Source of the DNA: an uncultured Lachnospiraceae bacterium
GTDB lineage: Bacteria; Bacillota; Clostridia; Lachnospirales; Lachnospiraceae
DNA length: 64,000 nt
NCBI GenBank assembly: GCA_947644545.1
Contig: CANRZW010000009.1
Span: 1 to 64,000 of the forward strand
Direction: 5' to 3'
Shown: positions 45,245-55,290 of the stretch, piece by piece
Position numbering within the stretch: position 1 is the first letter of the stretch
Layout: the number at the start of each line of letters is the position of its first letter
Translations under genes and position numbers: made by a program
The notes under the pieces: generated by a model
Database searches by the model: none
What the model was told of the DNA's origin: nothing
The model's input: the letters and a program-made list of their open reading frames with translations, nothing else

Positions 45245-46630
45245 TCAGTCCGTAAATGGGACCAGTCCATATAGGGGCACCGGCTTCTCTTCCCTGCATA
45301 AATACAACAGCCTGTTAACGCCGCCGCCATAAAAGAAGTCGTCATTTGCCAGTTCCACACACTCTCTATTATCCGTTACCGTCATCTCCGGCGCTATCTT
45401 CAATCCGATCGTGACCTTCTCCTGCCCGTATACGAGTTCTTCCGGTATTGTGACCTGTACTTCCTTCGTCACGTTCTGACCGCCGGAAATCTCGTACAGT
45501 TCCGGCATTTCCACTTCATGACATAGATGCTCCGCTCCGGCGTCCACGGTCACAAAGACCCGGTATTTATCCGGAAGTGCGGCATAGCCGGCATTACACA
45601 GGCTGATCCGTATCCGTACTCCCTGACCGGACAGCTCTCCCGCAAAATAAGCTTTTCTCACAACCAGTTCCGAAATAAAAAGGCGGTATCCGAGATGGCT
45701 GCCCAGATAATGTCCTGCATCCACTTCCCGGCCTTCCATCGGCATTCCGTCCCACCGTGCAATGATTTCCTCATTATATTTCAGATTCAGATAGCTTATG
45801 TGCAGCCGGCCAAACTCATAATTTGCATTCTCCGGATCATTCAGCTTTCCCGGCGTCGGCATCTCTCCGCCATTCACCTGGTCCTTCAGATGCGTCTGCA
45901 CCCATTGCAGCTCGTCCCCCCGCTCCATGCCCGGATCATCATAAGTTCCCATGTCACTGTCGTTGGAAAGAAGCGCATCATTATGGATCCCCAGCCTGCC
46001 CGTCAAAACCCCCGCCGCCATGGCTTCCCGCACGAATCTTGGCCGACGCACTGCCACCTTGATATCGGCATCCAGACAGGTATCCCATTGTTTCAGAAGG
46101 TACAGCCTGTTCTCTCTTTGCTCTTCCTCCGTCCCTTCCAGATACCGGCTTGCGTGCCATTCTCCATAGGCTCCAAACATGCCCGCCTGTACGACCAGGA
46201 TCTGCTCCTGATAAGCATTCAGAACATCCGCAATCTGTGCGATATGTCCGGCCATCACTTCGATCCTGTCAGGCTCCGTAACATCCCGGTGGAATCCATA
46301 GGCCGCCCTGAAGACCACTGCCGTCTGTTCCTTCTTCGCCGTCTCCAATGCCGTCTCCAGTTCTTTCAGCTTCTCTTCCGGCAGCTTTTCTTTCCCATAT
46401 TCTTCTATATCATAAGAAAGCAGGATTACCCGGACCACTTCTGCGGCATCCGCTATCTTATCGGGACGGCTGCTTCTCACCTGGATATAGAACCCTCTGT
46501 CCGGATTGTTGAGAACTGCGTCGGACTCCTCGAAGCCCCACTGCCTTTCTTTCCTCATGGCCGTCAACACCATAAAGATCAACGAGAAGCTTCCCAGAAG
46601 CAGCGCTATGACCCATCTTATTTTATTCAA
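45245..46630 (-). CDS. DUF4832 domain protein, last gene of the pel locus
   Basis: A 461-residue protein with one N-terminal membrane segment (about residues 6-26) and an outward-facing region. The NNPDRGFYIQVR start and VVRVILLSYDIEEYG, AGMFGAYGEWHASRY and LGIHNDALLSNDSDMGTY blocks are characteristic of DUF4874/DUF4832 proteins, which look like a TIM-barrel glycosidase-type fold followed by a beta domain. A TTG at 46630 with GGGAG upstream, overlapping the previous stop by 8 bases, is the best start. Role in Pel processing is inferred from position; it may replace the hydrolase part of PelA. Confidence 0.72.
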   Translation of the reverse strand: MNKIRWVIALLLGSFSLIFMVLTAMRKERQWGFEESDAVLNNPDRGFYIQVRSSRPDKIADAAEVVRVILLSYDIEEYGKEKLPEEKLKELETALETAKKEQTAVVFRAAYGFHRDVTEPDRIEVMAGHIAQIADVLNAYQEQILVVQAGMFGAYGEWHASRYLEGTEEEQRENRLYLLKQWDTCLDADIKVAVRRPRFVREAMAAGVLTGRLGIHNDALLSNDSDMGTYDDPGMERGDELQWVQTHLKDQVNGGEMPTPGKLNDPENANYEFGRLHISYLNLKYNEEIIARWDGMPMEGREVDAGHYLGSHLGYRLFISELVVRKAYFAGELSGQGVRIRISLCNAGYAALPDKYRVFVTVDAGAEHLCHEVEMPELYEISGGQNVTKEVQVTIPEELVYGQEKVTIGLKIAPEMTVTDNRECVELANDDFFYGGGVNRLLYLCREEKPVPLYGLVPFTD

Positions 46631-47288
46631 AATAATCTCCCGTAAATTCAACCAGCGTTGCAGTGGTTACTCCCTGAATATCGGATAGCGCCGTGACAAA
46701 AGAAGAGCTCTCTCCCCGAAGCCTTACTTCATAGGTGAGTTCCGTCATCCCCTTCGAGGCCGTCTTATTCTTTAACACCTTTTTCAGCGGCTCGATCTGC
46801 CTTCTGACCGCCTCCGCCGCACTGTCCTGGTACTTCACGACCAGCAGATACTGATGCTTCTTATTTCTGATCTTCACTAACATGATATAGACGGCTGCCA
46901 CAAACAACGTTCCCAGGATAGATATGATATAGAGTCCTGCCCCGCAGGTCACCCCCACCGCCACGGTCCAGAACAGAAATCCCACATCCAGTGGATCTTT
47001 CACTGCCGTGCGGTATCTCACGATAGACAGCGCACCTACCATTCCCAGTGACAACACCACATTGGAGCTGATCACGATCACCATAAAGCAGGTAACCAGG
47101 CTTGTCATCACAAGAAGGATATTGAAATTATTGTTATAGATAACCCCCTTGTAGAATCCGCGATAGACGGCGTATACGATCATGCCGCACAGAAATGCCG
47201 CCAGCATCGACATCGCAAATCCGTTGACGGTCAGATTGCCGGCCTCTTCCAAGAATCCCTTTTTAAAGATATCCGAAAATGTACTCAC
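46623..47288 (-). CDS. DUF4956 membrane protein
   Basis: A 221-residue protein with about four membrane helices in the first half (MSMLAAFLCGMIVYAVYRGFY, ILLVMTSLVTCFMVIV, LSIVRYRTAVKDPLDVGFLFWTVAVGVTCGAG) and a cytoplasmic C-terminal part. RYRTAVKDP is the family's conserved loop. The family usually accompanies VTC-domain and CotH genes. A GTG start at 47288 overlapping the VTC stop as GTGA, with AAAGGAGG 11 bases before, fits better than the longer ATG frame. Function unknown. Confidence 0.78.
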   Translation of the reverse strand: MSTFSDIFKKGFLEEAGNLTVNGFAMSMLAAFLCGMIVYAVYRGFYKGVIYNNNFNILLVMTSLVTCFMVIVISSNVVLSLGMVGALSIVRYRTAVKDPLDVGFLFWTVAVGVTCGAGLYIISILGTLFVAAVYIMLVKIRNKKHQYLLVVKYQDSAAEAVRRQIEPLKKVLKNKTASKGMTELTYEVRLRGESSSFVTALSDIQGVTTATLVEFTGDYFE

Positions 47289-48007
47289 CTGAACAAAATC
47301 CTCCTTTTTTCTTCTCTGCACAGCACGTATTTGGAAACGGCGCATCTGTCCGTCATCGCTGTTTTCAGGATCTGGAATATCAGATCCGGCAGGTATTCGT
47401 CAAACTTCACCTCCAGAACCATGATCCCCGGGTCCAGCACCCGTCTGACCTCATATTGGTCGGAAAAAATATCAGGATCGCCGACGGACACCGAAATATC
47501 CTTATCGAAAGTAATTCGCACATTCCCCTGCTTCATCACATAAGCCTCTCTCAGATATTCTACCGCCACAACAGGCTTCAACAGACGCGTATGATGAAGT
47601 GCATAGAGTTCTCTGCCCAGGGGGTTCTGACAGGACAGGAAGAAATCATAGTCCCCCGCCAGCATGGTATCATATTGCTCTCTGTCGATCAGCATGCTGT
47701 CCTTCGCTATATACTCCCCATATTTCCGTTTGCATTCCAGGCTGATCCTGTCGTCCTTTCTTTCATAGCACCGCAGCCTGTACTTCTTGCGAAACCGGAT
47801 ACCGGCTGTTTTCTCCTCCCATGCCGAATGATAGATATCATCCAGATACAGGCTGCTGACCAGATACCCTTCCTCACTCTTCCTATGCGAATCCGCCTCA
47901 ACTGCCTGGCAGAGTCTCCCCCGCAGCGTGTGATAGACGCTGTCATTGATATAATATTTGATCTCATGGCGCAGCTTGTGTCCCAGATATTCCATCGTTC
48001 CATCCAT
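47285..48007 (-). CDS. VTC-domain protein (polyphosphate-polymerase-like)
   Basis: A 240-residue cytoplasmic protein with the VTC tunnel fold. It has basic and acidic pairs along strands (RHEIKYYIN, SSLYLDDIYHSAWEEK, YRLRCYERK, SLECKRKYG, VVAVEYLREAY, VLEVKFDEYLPD). In yeast Vtc4 this domain makes polyphosphate from ATP. Bacterial versions occur with DUF4956 and CotH genes; activity here is not shown. The start is uncertain: ATG 48007 or 47995, since the longer frame overlaps cotH and lacks homology. Confidence 0.75.
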   Translation of the reverse strand: MDGTMEYLGHKLRHEIKYYINDSVYHTLRGRLCQAVEADSHRKSEEGYLVSSLYLDDIYHSAWEEKTAGIRFRKKYRLRCYERKDDRISLECKRKYGEYIAKDSMLIDREQYDTMLAGDYDFFLSCQNPLGRELYALHHTRLLKPVVAVEYLREAYVMKQGNVRITFDKDISVSVGDPDIFSDQYEVRRVLDPGIMVLEVKFDEYLPDLIFQILKTAMTDRCAVSKYVLCREEKRRILFR

Positions 48008-48053
48008 GCCCTTTCCCGGTATCAACGTCTTCTCAACATGCCTTTCCTGCAAG

Positions 48054-49796
48054 TCAGGGCGCCGCCGGAACCGTAAATTCCAGCAGGCCGAACACAAACT
48101 GTTCGCTGTTCTGCACATGTTCCAGACTAAGCTGTTCCTTGCCAAGATCATCCACCGCCGTCACCTGCAGATAATAGATTCCCGCTTCCAGACCTTTTGG
48201 CATAGTATATTCTGTCTGCTCGATCTGTGTCTGTTCAAAGAGCAGTCTCTGCATCCCTGCATCCTCATAAATACGGAGATTATAGGTGATCGGCCGTCCC
48301 TGATAAGAATAGGACGTATCCCAGCTAAATCTGACGGAACCGTCCGCCAGCCGCTCAGGTTCCGCTACGAACATGGGAGCCGGATAAGCGGCCGCCTTAT
48401 GAAACGCCTCGTAATTACCCAGGATCCCCTCGTAAATACCGTCAATATACGGCATCAGCTCGTCCGGTCTCATATCCAGACATTCAATATCCGGAAACAG
48501 CGGCATCGTCTTCTCCAATACCGGTTTATAAGTGTCAATCAGCTCTGTCACCCGGCTCTTTGTTACGCTGTCCGCGAGCAGTTCTCTCATCTTACGATCC
48601 AGCTTGTCGATGCTTCCTTCCAGACGCAGATACCTGCGGTGCAGGATACTGACATTGAGCGTCTGGATGCCACGAAGGGAATCCGGCTGGCTGAAAGAAG
48701 ACCTGTGTTCCCCAAACCGGAGCGCCCCGTCAAAGTCCCAGGGAATGAAATACCATGTGAGAGAATTATCCGGGTTGTACAGGATGTAATTGTGATTGGT
48801 GATATCCTCATTTCCCATTAAAATATTAAAGGCGAGCCATGTCAGATAGTTGTCCTCATCAAAATAAGTGTTAAAGATCTCCTCAAAGTCCGCGGTCGTA
48901 TTGTTGACAGCCGTAAGCATCTGCAGCAGCTTCTCATGATCCGATCCTTCCCTGATCGACAGCACGGTCTCAAACGCTTCTTCTGAATAAGCAGGGTCAT
49001 CCACATTCAAAAGCACGTCGCTCATGGCAAAGCTGAAATCGCTCGCCTTATACATGACTGCATTGCTTCCCAGGCCCCTTGTCTCCAGATAAGTCTTATT
49101 GGGTTGTTCGGTCTCCGTATACAGTCCATAATAGACAAATTCCTGTTCTTCTTCCGGTAAAGAGGTGTCTCTGATCCACAGCCGCATAAAGTAAGTCCGG
49201 TAACCCGCGATATCGTCGATCTGTGCCAGCAGATCCGTCTGCAGTTTCGTCGCGATCTTGGAATCATCCCCCACATGCTTATTGATGTTCAGATTCTTCT
49301 GCCCGAAGAAAGTGCCGGCCTCCTCTTCGAGCTTCACCTTATAGCTCTTATAGGTGACGCCTCTGGAAGAATTTCCTCTGACGCGTATCGTCGCATTCTT
49401 GTGATCCAGATCCAGCAGCGGATCCGGTTTCCCGCCCTCCTCCAAAATCTGGATGTTGCAGTTGAGTACCGGATTATAGCTGTGGTCTCTGGCCGTATGA
49501 AGCGCAAATGCAGAGAAGTCCAGCATCTGGCCGCTCTCATCCTTGGTCGGAAATACACTGATATAGACATCATAGATATTGCTGTCCTGCTCATAGATCC
49601 CCTTATCTTCGTGCAGCCCTGCCCCGTTCAGATCGCTGTCCGCCATCTCCCAGTTCTCCAGCGAACTGCCTGCAGAACTCTCATCCGGCTCTTCGATCGG
49701 GATCAGGGAATTGGCATACAGAACCCCGAACGCAACCGCCGCCGTCACGGTCGCCAATACCAAAGCCATTTTCTCGTTTATCTTCCATCGTTTCAT
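48054..49796 (-). CDS. CotH-family kinase-like protein
   Basis: A 580-residue exported, membrane-anchored protein: N-terminal segment (KMALVLATVTAAVAFGVLYA), then an extracellular CotH domain (about 75-460) with IRVRGNSSRG, FFGQKNLNINKH, GNEDITNHNYILY and WYFIPWDFDGAL, the Asp-x-Asp-type active-site region of CotH atypical kinases. A fibronectin-like C-terminal domain follows (about 475-575). CotH phosphorylates spore-coat proteins in Bacillus; in exopolysaccharide loci its target is unknown. It lies 75 bases after pelG. Confidence 0.82.
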   Translation of the reverse strand: MKRWKINEKMALVLATVTAAVAFGVLYANSLIPIEEPDESSAGSSLENWEMADSDLNGAGLHEDKGIYEQDSNIYDVYISVFPTKDESGQMLDFSAFALHTARDHSYNPVLNCNIQILEEGGKPDPLLDLDHKNATIRVRGNSSRGVTYKSYKVKLEEEAGTFFGQKNLNINKHVGDDSKIATKLQTDLLAQIDDIAGYRTYFMRLWIRDTSLPEEEQEFVYYGLYTETEQPNKTYLETRGLGSNAVMYKASDFSFAMSDVLLNVDDPAYSEEAFETVLSIREGSDHEKLLQMLTAVNNTTADFEEIFNTYFDEDNYLTWLAFNILMGNEDITNHNYILYNPDNSLTWYFIPWDFDGALRFGEHRSSFSQPDSLRGIQTLNVSILHRRYLRLEGSIDKLDRKMRELLADSVTKSRVTELIDTYKPVLEKTMPLFPDIECLDMRPDELMPYIDGIYEGILGNYEAFHKAAAYPAPMFVAEPERLADGSVRFSWDTSYSYQGRPITYNLRIYEDAGMQRLLFEQTQIEQTEYTMPKGLEAGIYYLQVTAVDDLGKEQLSLEHVQNSEQFVFGLLEFTVPAAP

Positions 49797-49871
49797 AACA
49801 ATACCTAACCCTATTCTCATTTCTGCTTCCGCTTCCTGCCAAATCCCCATACGAGAGTGATCGCAAGACCA

Positions 49872-51257
49872 TTATTCTCCACGGCACATCAGATAGACAT
49901 TTAAATGCGCCAGGCGGTATCTGAGCCTCCAGAAGGACAAGATCCATCCGCAAAGTCCACCGATCAGAAGCGGCAGCGCATAAAACGGCCTGCCGAATAT
50001 ACATGCCGCCACCGCCAGCGCCGCCGTGACCAGAAGAAAGATACATGGTCCGATACAGGCGCCCATGTGGTCCTCGAAATAATACAGAAAGATAACCGTA
50101 AAATACATGCAGAATACCGTATACAATCCCATGCTTAGAATCATAAACATATTCAGCACCTGCGCACTGATATTTAAATAAGGAAAGAAAACATTTGCCA
50201 TACAGATCAGAACCACCGTGATAATCAACTGTACCTCATACACAAAGAACAACTGATAACGGATCGTATTATTCATATTCTCCCGTTCCTTCTCGATCCT
50301 GGCGTAGGACCCCTGATTCAACGCAGACAGGTATGCCACATACTTTTCGTAGAAGGCGGTCTCCGCCTTCACCACAAAAATAACGAGTGCAGACATGTTG
50401 ACTGCGATCGCCAGAAACATTGCCAGATCGTAAACAGGCGTCGTACTAAAGATACTGACCTGCTCTCTCATATCGGAAAAAGCCCAGTAGATCATCGTAC
50501 TCACATAAAATCCCAGCATATAACAAAAGCCGCTGATGGTCAGTTTCGGATATTTGGTAAACCAGGTAAGCCAGACAAAGAACCGCTTTCCCGGCTTTCC
50601 AAACGCTTTCACACACCAGAAGACCAGCAGGAAAACTACCAGAAAGTAGCCGCACAGCAACGCCAGATATGCCGACAAAACAACCGGCCAGCCAACAATG
50701 CCCGTACAGATTAAATAGACAACCGCCGCCAGAAGCAGCCCCACAAAAAAGCTGAAAGTAACCTCCTTATACTGTTTCAACGCCGACACATAAGTCATGA
50801 TATTGTAGGTATTTGTTATCATCACCCCCAGGCAATAATAAATAACCAGAAAATACAACGGTATGTCACTATAGAAATACATGCCGGCACATAACAGAAA
50901 CATCAGGACGCCGGACAGAACCGTGCCCAATGTCAGTGTTCCGAATACCGAGGCGCAAATCTCCTTCTCCGATTCCCGAAACACACAGTCGGAAATATAG
51001 CGCGACAGCGTCGTACTGAATAGAGAAGAGATCAATATGGAGATCAGAAAAATATAGGTAAAGGAGGAGACAAAGAACCGGCTTTCCAACTCTGAGATAT
51101 CTGCCCTGTCCATCAGAAATTTCAATGACAGAAACAGGACCGCTGCCATCACAGACGGACCGATCGCGGTCATGGTCGCGTAAATGCTTCCCCAGATACC
51201 GGATACCAGTGTCTTCCTTCCATAGATTTTTCGAAGCTCAAATCCAATTCCTGCCAT
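49872..51257 (-). CDS. pelG: PelG, Pel polysaccharide transporter
   Basis: A 461-residue membrane protein with about twelve helices, of the MATE/flippase-like PelG family. It opens with the family signature MAGIGFELRKIYGR and contains AIGPSVMAAVL, SDCVFRESEKEIC and YIWAF-like segments before the soluble loop LNQGSYARIEKERENM. Together with PelF, PelD and PelE it exports the growing aminosugar polymer across the cytoplasmic membrane. It begins 6 bases after the pelF stop with AGGAG. Confidence 0.92.
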   Translation of the reverse strand: MAGIGFELRKIYGRKTLVSGIWGSIYATMTAIGPSVMAAVLFLSLKFLMDRADISELESRFFVSSFTYIFLISILISSLFSTTLSRYISDCVFRESEKEICASVFGTLTLGTVLSGVLMFLLCAGMYFYSDIPLYFLVIYYCLGVMITNTYNIMTYVSALKQYKEVTFSFFVGLLLAAVVYLICTGIVGWPVVLSAYLALLCGYFLVVFLLVFWCVKAFGKPGKRFFVWLTWFTKYPKLTISGFCYMLGFYVSTMIYWAFSDMREQVSIFSTTPVYDLAMFLAIAVNMSALVIFVVKAETAFYEKYVAYLSALNQGSYARIEKERENMNNTIRYQLFFVYEVQLIITVVLICMANVFFPYLNISAQVLNMFMILSMGLYTVFCMYFTVIFLYYFEDHMGACIGPCIFLLVTAALAVAACIFGRPFYALPLLIGGLCGWILSFWRLRYRLAHLNVYLMCRGE

Positions 51258-51263
51258 CTCCTG

Positions 51264-52688
51264 CTATGCCTCCTTCTGCTCCCCCAGATCCGTGTAAAGC
51301 TTACGAAATTCCTCCAGCATCACGCTTTTGCTGTAATACATCTCCACCCGCTTTCTGCCGATTCTGCCCATGCGCCTGCACATCTTCGGATCCCTGATAC
51401 AACGGATGACCGCGTCTGCCATCGCTTCGCTGTTCATGACCGGTACAACGATACCGGCGCTGCCAAGCGAATCTCCCGTCTCCCCTTCCAACAATGCGCG
51501 GCAGCTGCCCACATTCGTAGCGACAAAGGGGATCTTAGCCGCCATTCCCTCTAACATCGCCAGGGGCTGTCCTTCACTGATGCTGGACAATAGCAGCAGA
51601 TCAATATCCGGAAGATGTTCCTTCACGTTCACCTGCCCCAGGAAATGAATGTCCGAAGTGCCAAGCTCCTCTATAAGCTCCAGACATTCTTCATAATACT
51701 CCGGATTCTCTCCGCAGTTTCCCATAATCTTTAACTTTGCTCCGGGTATCGTCTGTTTGACAAGATCGAACGCCAGCAGCATTGTCTTCACATCCTTGAT
51801 CGGCACGACTCGCAAGACCGCTCCGATCGTAAATTCTTCCACCGATCCATGCTTCCTTGTTCGACAGATATCATATTCCTTCACATCCACACCGTTCGGA
51901 ATGATCACGGTCTTCTGTGCCGGACACCCCAGCTCTACCTGCAAGGATCTGCTCACCCCAAACAGACTGGTGACCCGGCCGGCCTGCCGATATGCTATGT
52001 AAGAGAGCTTCTTGAAAAAGTTGATCCATATTTCCTTGAAATCTCCTTCCACCCAGTGGGAGCGGATGATATCCTCCTCCCGCTCTCTTGTATAGATCCC
52101 ATGCTCCGACAACAGAAGCGGCTTCTTCTCCACATAGGAAGCACAGCTTCCCATAATACCGGCGTACCCGGTGGATACGGCATGATAGAGATCTGCCTTC
52201 GGAATCTCCTCCGATAAGATATACATAAACGGGAAATAAATGCCTCTGAAATTCCACAGGAAATGATTAAACACCTTCTTGGAGCCCTGTCTTTGGTACT
52301 CTTCCAGACAGATCTCAAAAAAGGATTCGCTCAACAGAATATCCCCCAGATACTTTCGATATTTCCTGATCAGCTCCAAAATACCGACCCAGTCAATCTC
52401 TTCCACCGATGCAATCACCAGGTTTTTCAGGACTGCCCTCTCTTCCCTGGACAATACCACTTTATGATGAGTCTTGCGGAATTCTTCGTCTCCCAGATAG
52501 ATCGTGCGGATCTCTTTCACATTTTCTGGAATATCATAAGAGTACTCGTACATCTCCTCCCTGGTAGTCGCAAGCGCCCAGATCACAAATTCCACATCTT
52601 TATATGCACTGCATAAAGTTTGGATCCAGCTTGAGACACCGCCCGGTACATACGGATAGCAGCCTTCACAGATCAGGCACACGCGCAT
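51264..52688 (-). CDS. pelF: PelF, Pel glycosyltransferase (GT4)
   Basis: A cytoplasmic GT-B glycosyltransferase of 474 residues, normal for PelF. The start RVCLICEGCYPYVPGGVSSWIQTL is the family signature; later blocks are GVDVKEYD, AVLRVVPIKDVKTML, GNCGENPEYYEE and the donor-site ISEGQPLAMLEGMAAKIPF. It uses UDP-activated N-acetylhexosamine to build Pel. It overlaps nothing but follows the DUF2194 gene by 3 bases with AGGAGG, so the two are tightly coupled. Confidence 0.95.
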   Translation of the reverse strand: MRVCLICEGCYPYVPGGVSSWIQTLCSAYKDVEFVIWALATTREEMYEYSYDIPENVKEIRTIYLGDEEFRKTHHKVVLSREERAVLKNLVIASVEEIDWVGILELIRKYRKYLGDILLSESFFEICLEEYQRQGSKKVFNHFLWNFRGIYFPFMYILSEEIPKADLYHAVSTGYAGIMGSCASYVEKKPLLLSEHGIYTREREEDIIRSHWVEGDFKEIWINFFKKLSYIAYRQAGRVTSLFGVSRSLQVELGCPAQKTVIIPNGVDVKEYDICRTRKHGSVEEFTIGAVLRVVPIKDVKTMLLAFDLVKQTIPGAKLKIMGNCGENPEYYEECLELIEELGTSDIHFLGQVNVKEHLPDIDLLLLSSISEGQPLAMLEGMAAKIPFVATNVGSCRALLEGETGDSLGSAGIVVPVMNSEAMADAVIRCIRDPKMCRRMGRIGRKRVEMYYSKSVMLEEFRKLYTDLGEQKEA

Positions 52689-52691
52689 AGC

Positions 52692-54395
52692 TTATTCCTC
52701 CTCCATTATGATGACCGCATGACTTTGCTGCACATGCAGAATATAGTAACCGTTGCCCGCATTCTCATAGCTCAGTCCCTCCGCCTCCCTGATCCTGCCG
52801 TTGGTCCTGAAGAAAAATGCCTGCCCTTTTACCGCATTGCTGCAGTCAAGTTCCACCCTGTCTTTGTCTTTCTTCCATGTATAATCCAGATTCACATAAC
52901 TCCTGATATCATTCTGTGTCTGGGACAGCACTTTTCCCTCCAGCCACGGAACTTTCTTCAAGATCTCTTTCTCAAACAACCCGATCTGTCGTTTGTCCAC
53001 ATCCCAGGATGCCGTTTCCTCATCCTCCGCGATCAGCGTATTGATATCAAACACATGCGATACCATGCCATATGCACCCAACAGGGAACAGATTCCAAAA
53101 AGGTTTCCTTCCTCCATCGAATTTCCCACGGTCGCCGCCGGGAACTCCAGATACTCCTTGTCACAGGAAAACCCCGTTCCCCTGCCGCTGCCAAGCATCT
53201 TTCTCACAACCTGAATCTTCACATCCGGAATGTTCAGCATATTTTCCGAAAATGTCTCCGTCTGTAGTGCCAGTCCCCGGATCTCATAGTTCGTAAAGAC
53301 AGAACGGAATTCATCGATAAAGTTTTGATTAAAATAAATCTCCTTATCGTTCTCACAATTCGCCGCATAGATCAGTTCTCCGTTATACTGCAGCGCCGAT
53401 TTGCCGATGGTAGTAAACAGGCTGTCGTTGATCTCGGGGAAACTTTGGTCCGACGAAGCCGCCGCCAGTATACTGGAAGTATACGGCGTATCTGTCCGCA
53501 GCGACATTCCCTGCAGATCCGGCCATACCACATCCCTGACAAAACTTTCCGTGGAGCAGCCGTACATCTGCATACACAGCTTATCGTTAATAAATGTTAT
53601 CATCGGGAAATTGTCCAGGAAGACCGTCTTGCTCCCCAGCACCGGATAGATCATATCTTCCAGCATCACTCCGGCTGCCCCTGTCAAAAGTCCTGCGCAG
53701 TGAAGATCCGCAAGATAGGTCCCGTTGATCAGGCAGATCTTCCCCGCTCCGTACTCACATGTATACAGTACCGGGACGTCACTGTCCCCATCCCGAATAT
53801 AGACTTTGGCATCTTCCCCTACCGCCAGCCATGTGGACAGATCATATCCTGCATAGAACATCTCCTCCGCCTGTACCGGCAGCAATGCCTCCTCAAAACA
53901 CAGTCTGTTATAATTCTCCCGCACAGACTTCTCCCGGATCCCAAGGAGCGGCCACAGATAAGAATCCTCATTCCCTTCCGGAAGGCCTGCCGCCAGGATC
54001 ACTTTGCCGCCCCCGGACACAAATTGCCCCAATTTCCTTAAATCCGTATAACTGCCCACCGAATCGTCACAGAAGACTACCAGCGCATCCCGCTCTAACT
54101 TCTCCGGATCCAGCTGTTTTACTTCCCTGACCGTATAATGCAGATCTGTAAAGATCTGTCTGCTGTTATGATATATTTTCTCATAAATATCTTTCCCGCC
54201 GTCGCCCACGATCCACACCTGGGGCTTTTCCGCATCCTTTAACAGTCTCGTCTCGACAAATTCGCTTTGCTCCTCCTGTATATTCCTGATCTGAACATGC
54301 CTCGCACGTTCCTCGTTCATGTTATAGAGCATAAAGACACAACTGACGACGGTTACGATCAACACCACATACAGCATTCTCTTCCATGACAGCAT
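52692..54395 (-). CDS. DUF2194 protein (PelA-like position in the pel locus)
   Basis: A 567-residue protein with an N-terminal membrane anchor (about residues 6-24) and a large outward domain. A Rossmann-like part (VWIVGDGGKDIYEK, ALVVFCDDSVGSY, VSGGGKVILAAGLP) precedes a polysaccharide-deacetylase-like half and a short beta domain at the end. DUF2194 proteins recur in Gram-positive pel clusters where P. aeruginosa has PelA. Deacetylation of the polymer is therefore suspected. Clear NodB metal-binding motifs are not obvious by eye, so activity is open. Confidence 0.72.
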   Translation of the reverse strand: MLSWKRMLYVVLIVTVVSCVFMLYNMNEERARHVQIRNIQEEQSEFVETRLLKDAEKPQVWIVGDGGKDIYEKIYHNSRQIFTDLHYTVREVKQLDPEKLERDALVVFCDDSVGSYTDLRKLGQFVSGGGKVILAAGLPEGNEDSYLWPLLGIREKSVRENYNRLCFEEALLPVQAEEMFYAGYDLSTWLAVGEDAKVYIRDGDSDVPVLYTCEYGAGKICLINGTYLADLHCAGLLTGAAGVMLEDMIYPVLGSKTVFLDNFPMITFINDKLCMQMYGCSTESFVRDVVWPDLQGMSLRTDTPYTSSILAAASSDQSFPEINDSLFTTIGKSALQYNGELIYAANCENDKEIYFNQNFIDEFRSVFTNYEIRGLALQTETFSENMLNIPDVKIQVVRKMLGSGRGTGFSCDKEYLEFPAATVGNSMEEGNLFGICSLLGAYGMVSHVFDINTLIAEDEETASWDVDKRQIGLFEKEILKKVPWLEGKVLSQTQNDIRSYVNLDYTWKKDKDRVELDCSNAVKGQAFFFRTNGRIREAEGLSYENAGNGYYILHVQQSHAVIIMEEE

Positions 54396-54399
54396 TCTC

Positions 54400-55290
54400 T
54401 TATCCTCTCTGCATCCAATACCGCACTCTCTCCAGCCCCTGCGCTGACAGCCTGATCTGCCTGTCTTTTTGCAGTTCGGCTATACACGCATGAAATTTCT
54501 TCTTCTCTCTCCTCCGGTAAAACAATTCCGTCATCTTCATATAACTGTTTTCATTCTTTAGTCTGTCACGCCTTTGGTCCCAGAGCTGTTCGGCTGCCTG
54601 GAACCGCTCCAGTTCTATCAGATAAGCCATCCACTTCTCATAATCCAGGTCCAAAAGCACGCTCTCGTCAATCAAAACCTGTGCTTCCATCAGGCTGCAA
54701 TATTTCTTTCTGTACATTTCCTGTTCTCTGCCGGACAGAACCTGGCTCTCTATCAGTTTCCGCAGGGCTTCACATACTTCCCTGAATTTTTCGCTGTCCT
54801 CCTGATCCTGCTCATATGCCCTGCTGCACTCCAGCCAACGCTGATGCAGGACTCGGTAGACTTCCATTTTGGTAGCCGCCACATAATGTACGGACTCCGA
54901 ATCCTCATCCTTCTCTGCCGCCAGAAGCGCCTTGTAATTCTCACTGATATCTTTCTTCAACTGCCGCAAAAGAAGCGCCCGCTTCTCCCGGTTCTCATTG
55001 ATCGCCATGGCATCCTCCACCGGAACCACATTCAACTCTTCCTCCATGTTCGGATGCTCTTCCATCTTTTTAATGCTGTTACGGCCAACAAGAGACTCCC
55101 TGTCATATTTTCCCTGCCCAAACAGCCTGCCTAAAATACGCGGAAGAAAATAAAGGACAAAACCGAGGACCGGAAGAAACAGGAAGAAGACCGTAACGCC
55201 TGCCCCTTCTTTCCGCACCGCCTTCACAACGGCATAACACACTGCAGCGATGAGATTCCCGATCAACAGCGCCATCAAAAGTCTTTCCAT
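54400..55290 (-). CDS. pelE: PelE-like membrane protein
   Basis: A 296-residue protein with two N-terminal membrane segments (about 3-22 and 30-50) followed by a long helical, TPR-like cytoplasmic region rich in Glu, Lys and Arg. The layout, two helices plus repeats, and its place right after pelD match PelE, which helps PelD and PelF/G assemble at the membrane. Sequence similarity is weak, so the name rests mainly on layout and order. It overlaps the pelD end by 16 bases. Confidence 0.72.
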   Translation of the reverse strand: MERLLMALLIGNLIAAVCYAVVKAVRKEGAGVTVFFLFLPVLGFVLYFLPRILGRLFGQGKYDRESLVGRNSIKKMEEHPNMEEELNVVPVEDAMAINENREKRALLLRQLKKDISENYKALLAAEKDEDSESVHYVAATKMEVYRVLHQRWLECSRAYEQDQEDSEKFREVCEALRKLIESQVLSGREQEMYRKKYCSLMEAQVLIDESVLLDLDYEKWMAYLIELERFQAAEQLWDQRRDRLKNENSYMKMTELFYRRREKKKFHACIAELQKDRQIRLSAQGLERVRYWMQRG